Origin: Achromobacter veterisilvae
GTDB lineage: Bacteria; Pseudomonadota; Gammaproteobacteria; Burkholderiales; Burkholderiaceae_B
Assembly: GCF_900496975.1 (NCBI RefSeq)
Contig: NZ_UFQC01000038.1
Coordinates: forward strand, 1 to 59,921
DNA length: 59,921 nucleotides
Reading direction: 5' to 3'
The stretch's first letter is position 1. Each line of letters starts with the position of its first letter. The position numbers and the translations under genes are program-made. Of the stretch, positions 26,251 through 36,120 are shown in pieces. The notes beneath the pieces were generated by a model. The model ran no database searches. It had not been told where the DNA came from and saw nothing but the letters and a program-made list of their open reading frames with translations.

Positions 26251-26808
26251 GTTGGGTGCCAAACAAAACAGCAAAACCCAACTGCACCAGGCGTTCGCCC
26301 CGACATGTTCATGGCGGCACGCCCAAGGCAAGGTCCGCCAGGTAACAACCCGGTAAAAAAACCTGGTAACACACCCTAGGCAGCAAACCCTAGACTGCGG
26401 ACCGCCAAAACCTGGCAGCAAGACCGCTTTTCGCGCCAATTTCCACCTGAAAACAAAACGGCGCAGAATCGAACGGCCCTGCAAGCCAGCGGCACCGAAA
26501 ACCAGCCGTATCGCCCGCCTTGCGCGACGCTTTCCGGCAAAACCCAAGGCCAGGCCACTTTGCGCGGAACGCGCGGGGCATGTACGGACATCGCGGCCAC
26601 AAGCCGGCCGGACATTCCTCCGATTCGCGGCGCAGCGCCGCAATGCCCGAAATGCAGGGCATGCAATGGCATCGCGACCCGATCCCGAGCGCGAAACCAT
26701 GAGAATGCGCAAAGAGCCCGCGGCAGTCATGCTGTAGTGTCGTGACAAACCCGCGGGCCATGGCCGGCCCGGCTTTTCCCATAACTAGAAACCAAGAGAA
26801 CAAACACC
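26251..26808 (+). ncRNA. Candidate structured RNA or very long 5' leader
   Basis: No convincing protein gene is present. Helices seen by eye: GTTGGGT/ACCCAAC (26251-26257, 26276-26282); GGTCCGC/GCGGACC (26332-26338, 26397-26403), enclosing CCAGGT/ACCTGG (26338-26343, 26361-26366) and CTAGG/CCTAG (26376-26380, 26389-26393); GCGGCG/CGCCGC (26627-26632, 26636-26641); ATGCCC/GGGCAT (26643-26648, 26657-26662); and GCCCGCGG/CCGCGGGC (26716-26723, 26751-26758) with an inner GTCATG/CGTGAC. Loops are A/C-rich. A second ACCTGG at 26410-26415 could replace the first. No canonical terminator is visible before the 93-residue gene. Confidence 0.4.
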
Positions 26809-27090
26809 ATGAATACTCGCTTCACCACCTCGGACCTGATCCGACGTCCCGCCCATACCAAGCTGGACAACATGCCGATCCACGTCGGCGACATCGTTTA
26901 CCTGCGGCCGGCCGACGGCCCGGAAATCCGCGCGACGGTCATTTTCAATGCGCCGATCGACGGAACGATCACCTACACGACCGAAGTCGTGCCCTGCGGC
27001 GCACCCGCGCAGAAGGCCCCGGGCCAGCGCATCCGCTTCCGCCATGAGCACGTGCATCGCATCGAACCGGTGCGCCGCGGCGCCCGCTGA
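26809..27090 (+). CDS. Hypothetical protein, 93 residues
   Basis: It starts MNTRFTTSDLIRRPAHTKLD, with AAGAGAA upstream. A small beta-rich core (MPIHVGDIVYLRPADGPEIRATVIFNAPIDG) suggests a barrel-like fold such as a KOW- or PilZ-like domain, but I cannot confirm either. It lies downstream of the long structured stretch starting at the 26217 promoter, and may be controlled by it. Confidence 0.7.
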   Translation: MNTRFTTSDLIRRPAHTKLDNMPIHVGDIVYLRPADGPEIRATVIFNAPIDGTITYTTEVVPCGAPAQKAPGQRIRFRHEHVHRIEPVRRGAR

Positions 27091-27176
27091 ACCCGTCCCG
27101 CCCCTCCCGCCTGCCCGGCGGAGGGGCGGCCCGTGCGTGATAAAGTCCCTGGCAACCAGGCCTTGGCGATCCCGAC

Positions 27177-27869
27177 ATGCAGAACAACCGTCACGCGGTC
27201 CACATCTGGGACCTCCCCACCCGCTTATTCCATTGGGCGCTCGTCGTCTGCATCGTCGGCGCCTTCGTCAGCGTGAAGCTCGGCGGCCTGTACATGGATT
27301 GGCACGTGCGCTTCGGCTGTATGGCCCTGGGCCTGATCCTGTTCCGGCTGCTGTGGGGCTTCTTCGGCCCCCGCTACGCCCGTTTCTCGCAGTTCCTGCG
27401 AGGCCCGGCCGCAGTGGCCCGCTACCTGAAGGGCGCGGCCGCGCCCGCCGGCCATAATCCGCTGGGCGCGCTGTCGGTCGTCGCGCTGCTGCTGGCCATC
27501 GGGTTCCAGGCGGTCAGCGGCCTGTTCGCCACCGACGACATCATGACGCAAGGCCCGCTGTTCGGACACGTCAGCGAGGCCTTCTCCGGCGCCATGACGT
27601 CCTGGCACAAGCTCAACGAGTGGATCATCATCGGCCTGGTCGCGCTGCACCTGGCGGCCGTGGCCTGGTACGCGCTGGTGCGCCGCAAGCGGCTGGTGCG
27701 CGCGATCATCACGGGCAAGGTCGACGCCAAGGACGTGCCCGCCGGCACGCCGCCCACGCAGGACGGTTTTGCGGTATGGCTGCGCGCCCTGCTGCTGGGA
27801 GCCTGCGTGACCGGCCTGGTGCTATGGATCCGGTCGCTGGAAGTGGCGGCGGACATGTCTTTTTCCTGA
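27177..27869 (+). CDS. Cytochrome b561-type membrane protein
   Basis: 230 residues with four to five membrane helices. Paired histidines sit in the positions expected for b-type hemes: VHIWDLPTRLFHWALV in helix one, DWHVRFG, GHVSEAFSG, and SWHKLNEWIIIGLVALHLAAVAWY. The family moves electrons between quinones and a c-type partner. A c'-type cytochrome gene lies convergently just downstream, sharing a terminator, so the two may be functional partners. The ATG at 27177 has no strong ribosome site. Confidence 0.85.
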   Translation: MQNNRHAVHIWDLPTRLFHWALVVCIVGAFVSVKLGGLYMDWHVRFGCMALGLILFRLLWGFFGPRYARFSQFLRGPAAVARYLKGAAAPAGHNPLGALSVVALLLAIGFQAVSGLFATDDIMTQGPLFGHVSEAFSGAMTSWHKLNEWIIIGLVALHLAAVAWYALVRRKRLVRAIITGKVDAKDVPAGTPPTQDGFAVWLRALLLGACVTGLVLWIRSLEVAADMSFS

Positions 27870-27885
27870 TCGCGCCCAGGAAACG

Positions 27886-27924
27886 AAAAAGCCCGGCAGT
27901 TCAAGAACTGCCGGGCTTTTTTTG
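27886..27924. terminator. Bidirectional terminator between the cytochrome genes
   Basis: AGCCCGGCAGTTC (27890-27902) and GAACTGCCGGGCT (27905-27917) form a perfect 13-bp stem with A-run and T-run flanks, serving both convergent genes. Confidence 0.9.
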
Positions 27925-27954
27925 TCGTCGGGCCGCCCGCGGACGGCCGGCGGC

Positions 27955-28413
27955 TTATTTCTTCTTGCGGTAAGAATCGTGGCAAGCCTTGCAGCTCGCG
28001 CCGACGTCGCCGAACGCGGCGCGCAGCTTGTCGAGGTCGCCGGCATCGGCGGCCGCCGACAGCTTGACGATGTTGTCCTGGAAGGCCTGCTGCTTCTGCT
28101 TGAAGCCGGCCGCGTCGCTCCAGACTTCCGGACGCGCGTCGCCGCCTTCCGTGCCCGCGCCGAACGCGGCCCACGGCAATGCCGACAGCGTCTTCAGCAC
28201 TTCCACGTTGGCCTTGATCTGCGCGGCGTCATACGGCGCCTGGCCCTTGACCACCGGCGCCATGCGGCCGAAGTGCGAGGCCATCAGCGTCAGCGCCGAC
28301 TGGCGGTACTTGACCGCGTCCTCGGGCTTGGCGAACTGGGCGGACGCATTCGTCGCCAGCAGCGGCCCAACGGTCATACAGGCCAACGCGGCAAGCGTGG
28401 ACAACTTCTTCAT
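27955..28413 (-). CDS. Cytochrome c' (periplasmic)
   Basis: 152 residues from the ATG at 28413 (GGGAGA upstream). A signal peptide (MKKLSTLAALACMTVGPLLA to NASAQ) is followed by a four-helix bundle and the C-terminal heme-binding CKACH in GASCKACHDSYRKKK. A single heme at the C-terminal end is diagnostic of class II c-type cytochromes. Such proteins bind NO or act as electron carriers. It pairs convergently with the cytochrome b gene. Confidence 0.92.
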   Translation of the reverse strand: MKKLSTLAALACMTVGPLLATNASAQFAKPEDAVKYRQSALTLMASHFGRMAPVVKGQAPYDAAQIKANVEVLKTLSALPWAAFGAGTEGGDARPEVWSDAAGFKQKQQAFQDNIVKLSAAADAGDLDKLRAAFGDVGASCKACHDSYRKKK

Positions 28414-28469
28414 TGCTATCTCCCGTAAGGTCAAACAAGACGCCGCGCGCATTGCGCGCGGCACGGCGA

Positions 28470-29957
<1,488 letters not shown>

Positions 29958-29967
29958 TCATGCGGCC

Positions 29968-29976
29968 TGCTATACT
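29968..29976 (+). promoter_or_regulatory. Extended -10 element ahead of the GST gene
   Basis: TGCTATACT is an extended -10 box 32 bases before the ATG at 30008. No good -35 box is visible, as often seen with extended -10 promoters. Confidence 0.45.
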
Positions 29977-30007
29977 TCGGCCGCTTTCCGACTCCGCTTG
30001 TGACTCC

Positions 30008-30613
30008 ATGAAACTGATCGGCTCGCTTACCAGTCCTTACGTGCGCAAAGTGCGTATCGTCATGGCCGAGAAAAAGCTGGACTACCGGCTCGAACTCGAA
30101 AACGTCTGGTCCGCCGACACGCAGATCCAAACGTACAACCCGCTGGGCAAGGTCCCCTGCCTGGTCATGGAAGACGGCGGCGCCCTTTTCGATTCGCGCG
30201 TCATCGTCGAATACCTGGACACCCTGTCTCCGGTCGCCCGCCTGATTCCGCAGCCGGGACGCGACCGCGCGGCCGTCAAATGCTGGGAAGCCATCGCCGA
30301 TGGCGTCCTGGACGCGTGCGTGACCATCGTCAAGGAAAACCAGCGTCCCGAGGCCCAGCGCAGCCCCGAATGGATCGAGCGCCAGCACTCCAAGATCCAC
30401 GCCAGCCTCGACGCCATGAACAAGAGCCTGGGCGAAAACGCCCACTGCATGGGGATCAACTACAGCCTCGCGGACATCGCCGTCGGCTGCGCGCTGGGCT
30501 ACCTGGACCTGCGCTTCGCCACGCTCGACTGGCGCGCCAACCATCTGAACCTGGCCCGCCTGTACGACAAGCTGTCGCAGCGGCAATCGTTCATCGACAC
30601 GATACCGGGCTGA
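30008..30613 (+). CDS. Glutathione S-transferase
   Basis: 201 residues. The N-terminal thioredoxin-like domain (MKLIGSLTSPYVRKVRIVMAEK) has SPY where the catalytic Ser is expected, and the conserved NPLGKVPCLVMEDG with cis-Pro. The C-terminal helical domain includes YSLADIAVGCALGYLDLRF, the GST N-capping motif. Resembles the small YfcF/YibF-like bacterial GSTs. The substrate is unknown. A family-B GC-rich element abuts its stop codon. Confidence 0.88.
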   Translation: MKLIGSLTSPYVRKVRIVMAEKKLDYRLELENVWSADTQIQTYNPLGKVPCLVMEDGGALFDSRVIVEYLDTLSPVARLIPQPGRDRAAVKCWEAIADGVLDACVTIVKENQRPEAQRSPEWIERQHSKIHASLDAMNKSLGENAHCMGINYSLADIAVGCALGYLDLRFATLDWRANHLNLARLYDKLSQRQSFIDTIPG

Positions 30614-30700
30614 CCCCCCCCCGAAGCGCTGCGCGCTTCCCCCCCAGGGGGGCGCCGCTACGGACCGGCGGAGCCGGATCCGTGCGGCCCCGCTCTCTTC
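30614..30700 (+). repeat. GC-rich hairpin element, family B, abutting the GST stop
   Basis: The element starts directly after the TGA: a C-run, GAAGCGCTGCGCGCTTC (a strong small hairpin), CCCCCCCAGGGGGG, then GACCGGCGGAGCCGG. The same order of blocks recurs on the minus strand at 55729-55786 and 57183-57262, each time immediately after a stop codon. There is no T-tract. Confidence 0.8.
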
Positions 30701-30762
30701 TTCTGGAAGAGCCGCGTTCATTCGTGCGGCCCCGCCCCCTAACCGGGCGGGGCCATGCCGGC

Positions 30763-31581
30763 TCAGCCGGTGAAGGTCTGCCAGGCCTTGAACAGCATGT
30801 ATCCGGCCAGCGCGAACAGCAGGCATGCGAACACCCGCTTCAGGGTCTGCACCGGCAGGCGGTGCGCCATGCGCGCGCCCAGCGGCGCCGTCAGCACGCT
30901 GGTGCACACCAGCGCCAGCAGCGCCGGCCAATAGATATAGCCCAGCATGCCCGGACGCGATTCGCCCGAGGCCAGGCCGGACACGACATAGCCCACGCTG
31001 TTGGCCAGCGCGATGGGAAAGCCCAGCGCCGCCGACGTCGATACGGCGTTGTGCAGGGCCACGTTGCACCAGACCATGAACGGCACCGACAGGAAGCCGC
31101 CGCCCGCGCCCACCAGGCCGGACAGGAAGCCGATGCCCGCCCCGGCCGCGCTGGTGCCCACGACACCGGGCATCTGGCGGCTGGGCTTGGGCTTCTTGTT
31201 GCGCAGCATGCTCCAGCCGGAATATCCGACGAACAGCGCGAAGAACAGCGACAGCCACAGCGTGCTGAGCGCCGCGAACACGGCGCCGCCCGACAGCAGG
31301 CCGCCGATGATGATGCCCGGCGCCATCGCCCAGACGATGCTCCACTTGATCGTGCCTCGCTGCTGATGGGCCCGGACGCTGGAGATGGAGGTGAACAGGA
31401 TCGAGGTCATCGACGTGGCGATGGCCGCGTGCACCACCAGCTCGGCGGGCATGCCCTGCCAGGCGAACAGCATCGTCAGGAACGGCACCAGCAGCATGCC
31501 GCCGCCGATGCCCAGCAGGCCCGCGGCAAAGCCGACCACGCCGCCCAGCACCAGCAGGCAAATCAACATCGTTACATCCAC
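30763..31581 (-). CDS. TauE/SafE family anion (sulfite) exporter
   Basis: 272 residues with eight membrane segments. The duplicated family signatures are LGGVVGFAAGLLGIGGGMLLVPF and AGAGIGFLSGLVGAGGGFLSVPFMVW. The family exports sulfite, sulfoacetate or other organosulfonates; the substrate is unassigned. The start is the GTG at 31581, with AGGAG seven bases upstream. An ATG four codons later is the alternative. No sulfur-metabolism genes are adjacent. Confidence 0.86.
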   Translation of the reverse strand: MDVTMLICLLVLGGVVGFAAGLLGIGGGMLLVPFLTMLFAWQGMPAELVVHAAIATSMTSILFTSISSVRAHQQRGTIKWSIVWAMAPGIIIGGLLSGGAVFAALSTLWLSLFFALFVGYSGWSMLRNKKPKPSRQMPGVVGTSAAGAGIGFLSGLVGAGGGFLSVPFMVWCNVALHNAVSTSAALGFPIALANSVGYVVSGLASGESRPGMLGYIYWPALLALVCTSVLTAPLGARMAHRLPVQTLKRVFACLLFALAGYMLFKAWQTFTG

Positions 31582-31612
31582 AACGGTCTCCTATTTCTTC
31601 TTGGTCATGAAC

Positions 31613-31643
31613 AAGGCCCCTGGGGCAGCGCCCCAGGGGCCTT
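31613..31643. repeat. Perfect inverted repeat between mnmA and the TauE gene
   Basis: AAGGCCCCTGGGGC (31613-31626) and GCCCCAGGGGCCTT (31630-31643) form a 14-bp stem with a three-base loop. It lies 3' of mnmA. The T-tract is missing on both strands, so it may stabilise mRNA ends or support Rho-dependent arrest rather than act as a classical terminator. Confidence 0.7.
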
Positions 31644-31674
31644 GGAAAAGCGCCGGCCGCGGCCGGCGCATCGT

Positions 31675-32868
31675 TTACACGATGATGCCGCCGCCCAGGC
31701 AAACTTCGCCATCGTAAAGCACGGCGGACTGCCCGGGCGTCACCGCCCATTGCGGCTCGGCGAAATCCAGCGAGAACACCGCGTCCGTGGCGCCGTCCAG
31801 GCGGCACGCCGCATCCGCCTGCCGGTAGCGCGTCTTGGCGCCATAGGCGCCGGACGCGGGCGGGCGGCCCGCGATCCAACTGGCGTCCTGCGCGCGCAAT
31901 TCGCCCGAGAGCAGCCAGGGATGGTCGTGCCCCTGTACCACGTACAGCACATTGCGCTCCAGGTCCTTGCGGGCCACGTACCAGGCCTCGGCCGTGCCGT
32001 CCTCGCGCTGCCGCCCCTTCACGCCGCCCACGCCCAGGCCCTTGCGCTGGCCCAGCGTATAGAACGACAGCCCCTCGTGGCGGCCGACCGTCTGCCCTTC
32101 GGGCGTCATGATCGGGCCTGGCTCGGTCGGCAGGTAGCGGTTCAGGAATTCCCGGAACGGCCGCTCGCCGATGAAGCAGATCCCCGTGGAGTCCTTTTTG
32201 GCTGCGTTGTGCAGGCCGATCTCGTGCGCGATGCGCCGCACCTCGGTCTTGTGGATTTCGCCCAGCGGGAACAGCGTGCGCGACAACTGCGCCTGGTTGA
32301 GCCGGTGCAGGAAGTAGCTCTGGTCCTTCGAGGCGTCCAGCGCTTTGAGCAACTGGAACTCCGTGCCGCCGCCCTGCGCCGGCACCTCGCGCACCCGCGC
32401 GTAGTGGCCGGTGGCGATGCGCTCGGCGCCCAGCGCCATGGCGTGGTCCAGGAAGGCCTTGAACTTGATCTCGGCATTGCAGAGCACGTCGGGATTGGGC
32501 GTGCGGCCCGCGGAATACTCGCGCAGGAATTCCGCGAACACGCGGTCCTTGTATTCGGCGGCGAAGTTGACGAACTCGAACTCGACGCCCACCAGGTCCG
32601 CCACGCTGGCCGCGTCCAGGAGGTCCTGGCGGGTGGAGCAGTATTCGGAATCGTCGTCGTCTTCCCAGTTCTTCATGAACAGGCCGATGACTTCATAGCC
32701 TTGCTGCTTGAGCAGCCAGGCGGTGACCGAAGAATCGACCCCGCCGGACATGCCGACGACGACACGGCCTTTCTTTTTGCCGCCGGGCCGCCCCAAGGCA
32801 AAAGCCCCCTCCGGGGGGCAGCAAGCCGAAGGCGCGGCGTGGGGGCTCTTCTCGGATTTTTGAATCAT
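31675..32868 (-). CDS. mnmA: tRNA 2-thiouridylase MnmA
   Basis: 397 residues if started at ATG 32868. It installs sulfur at U34 of Lys, Glu and Gln tRNAs. The PP-loop GMSGGVDSS is at 39-47. Catalytic cysteines lie in [12 protein letters not shown] and [11 protein letters not shown]. The first ~30 residues are not family sequence: they are encoded by a family-A GC-rich repeat. A TTG at 32796 ([15 protein letters not shown]) has GGAGG nine bases upstream, inside the same repeat, and may be the true start, giving 373 residues. The LysR gene ends eight bases upstream. Confidence 0.93.
   Translation of the reverse strand: MIQKSEKSPHAAPSACCPPEGAFALGRPGGKKKGRVVVGMSGGVDSSVTAWLLKQQGYEVIGLFMKNWEDDDDSEYCSTRQDLLDAASVADLVGVEFEFVNFAAEYKDRVFAEFLREYSAGRTPNPDVLCNAEIKFKAFLDHAMALGAERIATGHYARVREVPAQGGGTEFQLLKALDASKDQSYFLHRLNQAQLSRTLFPLGEIHKTEVRRIAHEIGLHNAAKKDSTGICFIGERPFREFLNRYLPTEPGPIMTPEGQTVGRHEGLSFYTLGQRKGLGVGGVKGRQREDGTAEAWYVARKDLERNVLYVVQGHDHPWLLSGELRAQDASWIAGRPPASGAYGAKTRYRQADAACRLDGATDAVFSLDFAEPQWAVTPGQSAVLYDGEVCLGGGIIV
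32776..32862 (-). repeat. GC-rich element, family A, forming the 5' end of mnmA
   Basis: The plus strand reads CCGCCGGGCCGCCCCAAGGC, then AGCCCCCTCCGGGGGGCAGC, then GGCGCGGCGTGGGGGC. These are the same ordered blocks as in the elements at 36121-36400 and 46455-46552. Here the element lies between the LysR stop and the mnmA PP-loop and is translated in frame if the ATG at 32868 is used. Confidence 0.8.
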
Positions 32869-32875
32869 GATGGCG

Positions 32876-33802
32876 CTATTTTAAATCGGACAGGGTGTCT
32901 TCCTGCGGCTGCGGCTCGGCGGCGCGCGACACTTCCATCAGCCACGCGCGGAAGGCCTGCAGCGTAGGCAGGTTGGCCTTCTGTTCGGGGTAGCACAGGT
33001 AATAGCCCATGCGCGCCCGGATGGGCAACTGGATGGCGACGGCCAGCTTGCCGTCGCGCAGTTCGTCCTCGATCAGGCAGCGCGGTATCAGCGCCACCCC
33101 GAAACCCGCCGCGGCGGCCTGCGACAGCAGCGCGTACTGGTCGAAGCGGGCGCCCTCCAGGCTGCGCCGGGTGTCGCAGCCGGCCTGCTCGAACCAGTCG
33201 CGCCAGCCTTCCAGCGCCGAGGTGTGGTGCAGTAGCGGGTACGCCAGCAGGTCCGCCGGCGCCGCACAGCCCCCCGGGATCAGGCGCGGGCTGCACACCG
33301 GCAGGATTTCGCGGCCGACGATGTAGTCCGCCCCGCTGCCCGGCCAGATGCCCTCGCCGAAGCGCACGGCGGCGTCCAGTTCGGGCGTGGAGAAATCGTA
33401 GCCCTGGCGGTGGGGCAGGAACTCCACGTGGATATCCGGCCGCAGGCGCATGAAGGCGGTCAGCCGCGGGATCAGCCAGCGCGCTCCGAAGGTCGGCATA
33501 CAGGTCAGGTTGAGCGTGCCCCCCTGCCCCTGGTGTGCGATCAGCTCCACGGTGGCGGCCTCGATCTGGCCCAGGCCGGCCTGGATCTTGGTGAGATAGC
33601 TGCGTCCGGCTTCTGTCAGGACCAGGCCTTGCCTGATCCGCAGGAATAGCTCGATGCCGACGAACTCCTCCAAATGTTTCACTTGTTTACTGACCGCGCC
33701 CTGCGTCACGCACAGTTCCTGCGCCGCGCGCGTAAAACTGCTGTGCCGCGCGGCGACTTCGAACGCCTGGAGATCCGTTAAAGAGGGACAGAAACGCCGC
33801 AT
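32876..33802 (-). CDS. LysR-family transcriptional regulator (GcvA-like)
   Basis: 308 residues from the ATG at 33802, with GGGAG eight bases upstream. The N-terminal helix-turn-helix is [39 protein letters not shown]. The periplasmic-binding-like effector domain includes [17 protein letters not shown] and [19 protein letters not shown], resembling the GcvA/AmpR branch. It is divergent from the Bug-protein gene, so it likely regulates that gene or itself. The palindrome at 33994-34007 is a candidate site. The effector is unknown. Confidence 0.9.
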   Translation of the reverse strand: MRRFCPSLTDLQAFEVAARHSSFTRAAQELCVTQGAVSKQVKHLEEFVGIELFLRIRQGLVLTEAGRSYLTKIQAGLGQIEAATVELIAHQGQGGTLNLTCMPTFGARWLIPRLTAFMRLRPDIHVEFLPHRQGYDFSTPELDAAVRFGEGIWPGSGADYIVGREILPVCSPRLIPGGCAAPADLLAYPLLHHTSALEGWRDWFEQAGCDTRRSLEGARFDQYALLSQAAAAGFGVALIPRCLIEDELRDGKLAVAIQLPIRARMGYYLCYPEQKANLPTLQAFRAWLMEVSRAAEPQPQEDTLSDLK

Positions 33803-33993
33803 AAATATCGCTCCCACGGCTGCCGTGGGCTCCTTGCCCGCTGCGGGGCGCTTTTCTCGGGACGGCCCGGCATGAGCAGTGCCGCGCCCCGCCGCGAACA
33901 CAGATTGTTTCAGTTTTCGCGGCAAAAACAGCGGCTCGGACGGCCGCCGCCAAAAGAGGCATGAAAAAAAGTCATAGCTTACGGAGAAACTTT

Positions 33994-34007
33994 CGTTTGC
34001 GCAAACG
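33994..34007. promoter_or_regulatory. Candidate LysR operator in the divergent region
   Basis: A perfect 14-bp palindrome, CGTTTGCGCAAACG. It is followed by further half-sites, GCGTTTGCG and TTTGCGCA, within 34030-34054. The region between the two divergent start codons is 278 bases. Confidence 0.5.
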
Positions 34008-34080
34008 GGGCCGCCAGGAAAGAATCGTTGCGTTTGCGTCTGCCTTTGCGCATCCGCTTTCCAATTCATTAGGGGAATCC

Positions 34081-35070
34081 ATGCAACGCCGTAAAGTTGT
34101 ACTGAGCCTGTGTGTCGCCGCCGCGACCCTGGCTTCGCCGCTCACCTCGGGCATCGCGCACGCTGAAGATGCGTACCCGTCCAAACCCATCCGCCTGATC
34201 GTTCCCTTCCCGCCCGGAGGCACCACCGACATCGTCGGCCGCCTGTTCGCCGACAAGCTGGGCAAGGAACTGGGCCAGACCGTCGTGGTGGAAAACCGCG
34301 GCGGCGCCGGCGGCTCGATCGGCAGCGCGTTCGTTGCCAGCAGCGCGCCCGACGGCTATGTCCTGGGCATCGCCACGGTCAGCACGCACGGCATCAACCC
34401 GGCCATCTACCCGAACCTGCCGTTCGATGGCGAGAAGGACTTCACGCCCATCTCGAACCTGGCCGCCGTGCCGAACATCATGACCATCAATCCGAAGGTC
34501 CCGGCCAAGAACATCGCCGACTTCATCAAGCTGGCCAAGAGCGAACCGGGCAAGCTGACGTACGCGTCGGCCGGCAACGGCTCGGTCTCGCACATGATGG
34601 GCGAACTGTTCAAAATGGCGTCGGGCACCAACCTGATGCACGTTCCGTACCGCGGCGTGGGCCCGGCGCTGAACGACGCGCTGGCCGGCCAGGTCGACGT
34701 CATGTACGACAACCTGCCCTCCACGCTGCCGCACGTGCAGTCCGGCCGCCTGATCGCCATGGCCGTCGCCGCGCCCCAGCGCGTGGCGTCCCTGCCCGAC
34801 GTCCCCACCTTCGCCGAAGCCGGCCTGCCGGCGGTGAACGACGCATCGTGGTTCGGCCTGGTCGCCCCGGCCAAGCTGCCGGCGCCGGTCCTGGCCAAGC
34901 TGAACGCCGCGGTGCAGAAGGTCAGCGCCGAAGCCGACGTCAAGGCCCGCCTGGAAGCGCTGGGCGCCGCGCCGGCCGCCAACACCTCGGCCGAATTCGG
35001 CGCGCAGATCTCGGCTGAAATCGCCAAGAACAAGCGCATCGCCAAAGAAGCCAACGTGAAGATCGACTGA
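34081..35070 (+). CDS. Tripartite tricarboxylate transporter (Bug) substrate-binding protein
   Basis: 329 residues. The signal peptide MQRRKVVLSLCVAAATLAS is cleaved near AHAED. The mature Bug fold shows YPSKPIRLIVPFPPGGTTDIVGRLFADKL, VENRGGAGGSIGSAFVA, and LPDVPTFAEAGLP. Bug proteins bind carboxylates and related acids in the periplasm for TctAB-type permeases; no permease subunits are adjacent, as is common for this expanded family in Bordetella-like bacteria. AGGGGAA precedes the ATG. Probably controlled by the divergent LysR regulator. Confidence 0.93.
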   Translation: MQRRKVVLSLCVAAATLASPLTSGIAHAEDAYPSKPIRLIVPFPPGGTTDIVGRLFADKLGKELGQTVVVENRGGAGGSIGSAFVASSAPDGYVLGIATVSTHGINPAIYPNLPFDGEKDFTPISNLAAVPNIMTINPKVPAKNIADFIKLAKSEPGKLTYASAGNGSVSHMMGELFKMASGTNLMHVPYRGVGPALNDALAGQVDVMYDNLPSTLPHVQSGRLIAMAVAAPQRVASLPDVPTFAEAGLPAVNDASWFGLVAPAKLPAPVLAKLNAAVQKVSAEADVKARLEALGAAPAANTSAEFGAQISAEIAKNKRIAKEANVKID

Positions 35071-35137
35071 TCGATCTTCGGCCTCCGCCGCCCTCCGGGG
35101 CGCGGAGGCCCCCGATTCACGAACGCACCACCCCCTT

Positions 35138-36013
35138 ATGCGAATTACCCAACCCCTGTCTTACCGGCTCGACCTTCCGCAGCAGTATCCGGATTCGGAA
35201 TCCTCGGCCCCGCTCGTGCTGGACTCCCCGCACAGCGGCACCGCCTACCCTCCCGATTTCGCGGCCGCGGTGGACTTTGGCGCTTTGCGCACTGCCGAGG
35301 ACACCTGGGTTGACGACCTCTGGGGCGACGCCATCGAAATGGGCGTGCCCATGATCGCCGCCGGGTTCCCGCGCGCCTACATCGACGCCAACCGCGCGCC
35401 CGACGAGATCGACGAACTGCTGCTGGACCAGCCCTGGCCCGACGCGCTCAACGCCTCGCCCAAGGTCAAGCTGGGCAAGGGCCTGATCTGGCGCATGCTC
35501 GATGACGGCACGCCGCTGTACGACCGCAAGCTGACGGTCGACGAAGTCCGCCACCGCATCGACGCCTGCTGGAAGCCCTATCACGCCGCCCTGGGCCGCG
35601 TGCTGGACGACGCCCACCGGAAGTTCGGCAAGGTCTGGCACATCAACTGCCACTCCATGCCCAGCGTGGCTGGCGCCTTCGCCACCGACCGCCCCGGCCT
35701 GGTCCACCCCGATTTCGTGCTGGGCGACCGCGACGGCAGCACCAGCGACCCCGCATTCCGAGAATTCATCGCCGCCTGGCTGCGCGAGCGCGGCTACGAT
35801 GTCACCGTGAACGATCCCTACAAGGGCGTGGAACTGGTGCGCGCCTTCGGCCGCCCCGAAGAGGGCCGCCACAGCCTGCAGATCGAGATCAACCGCAAGC
35901 TCTACATGGACGAACTCACGCTGCGCCCGTCCGAGAACTACGGCCGCCTGAAAGCCGACCTGCGCGACCTCACCGCCGCGCTGATCACCTGGACTCGCGC
36001 GCAAACGGCTTGA
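35138..36013 (+). CDS. N-formylglutamate amidohydrolase family protein
   Basis: 291 residues. It has the family motifs LVLDSPHSGTAYP near the N-terminus, FPRAYIDANRAPDEID, WHINCHSMPS with a metal-binding histidine pair, and LQIEINRKLYMDE near the C-terminus. The family (HutG-like) hydrolyses N-formyl-L-glutamate to formate and glutamate at the end of histidine degradation. No other hut gene is nearby, and it follows the Bug gene by 67 bases, so its true substrate may be what the Bug protein helps import. Confidence 0.9.
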   Translation: MRITQPLSYRLDLPQQYPDSESSAPLVLDSPHSGTAYPPDFAAAVDFGALRTAEDTWVDDLWGDAIEMGVPMIAAGFPRAYIDANRAPDEIDELLLDQPWPDALNASPKVKLGKGLIWRMLDDGTPLYDRKLTVDEVRHRIDACWKPYHAALGRVLDDAHRKFGKVWHINCHSMPSVAGAFATDRPGLVHPDFVLGDRDGSTSDPAFREFIAAWLRERGYDVTVNDPYKGVELVRAFGRPEEGRHSLQIEINRKLYMDELTLRPSENYGRLKADLRDLTAALITWTRAQTA

Positions 36014-36086
36014 CGCCGGACGTTTGCGCGCAGTGCCGGCCAGCGGCGTGGTAAGCCTGGCCGGAACAATGGGTCGAAAGACCCTG

Positions 36087-36114
36087 CCCCATGGTTCGCC
36101 ATGGGGTTTTTTTT
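36087..36114 (+). terminator. Intrinsic terminator after the amidohydrolase gene
   Basis: CCCCATGG (36087-36094), loop TTCG and CCATGGGG (36099-36106) followed by T8. A textbook terminator. Confidence 0.92.
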
Positions 36115-36120
36115 GCGCAG

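Noticed and set aside
26374..26393. CCCTAG direct repeats as a possible attachment or CRISPR-like repeat
   Set aside because: Only two six-base copies with no regular spacers; better explained as arms of an RNA hairpin.
31613..31643. Intrinsic terminator between mnmA and the TauE gene
   Set aside because: The stem is perfect but neither strand has a T-tract, so it was listed as an inverted repeat instead.
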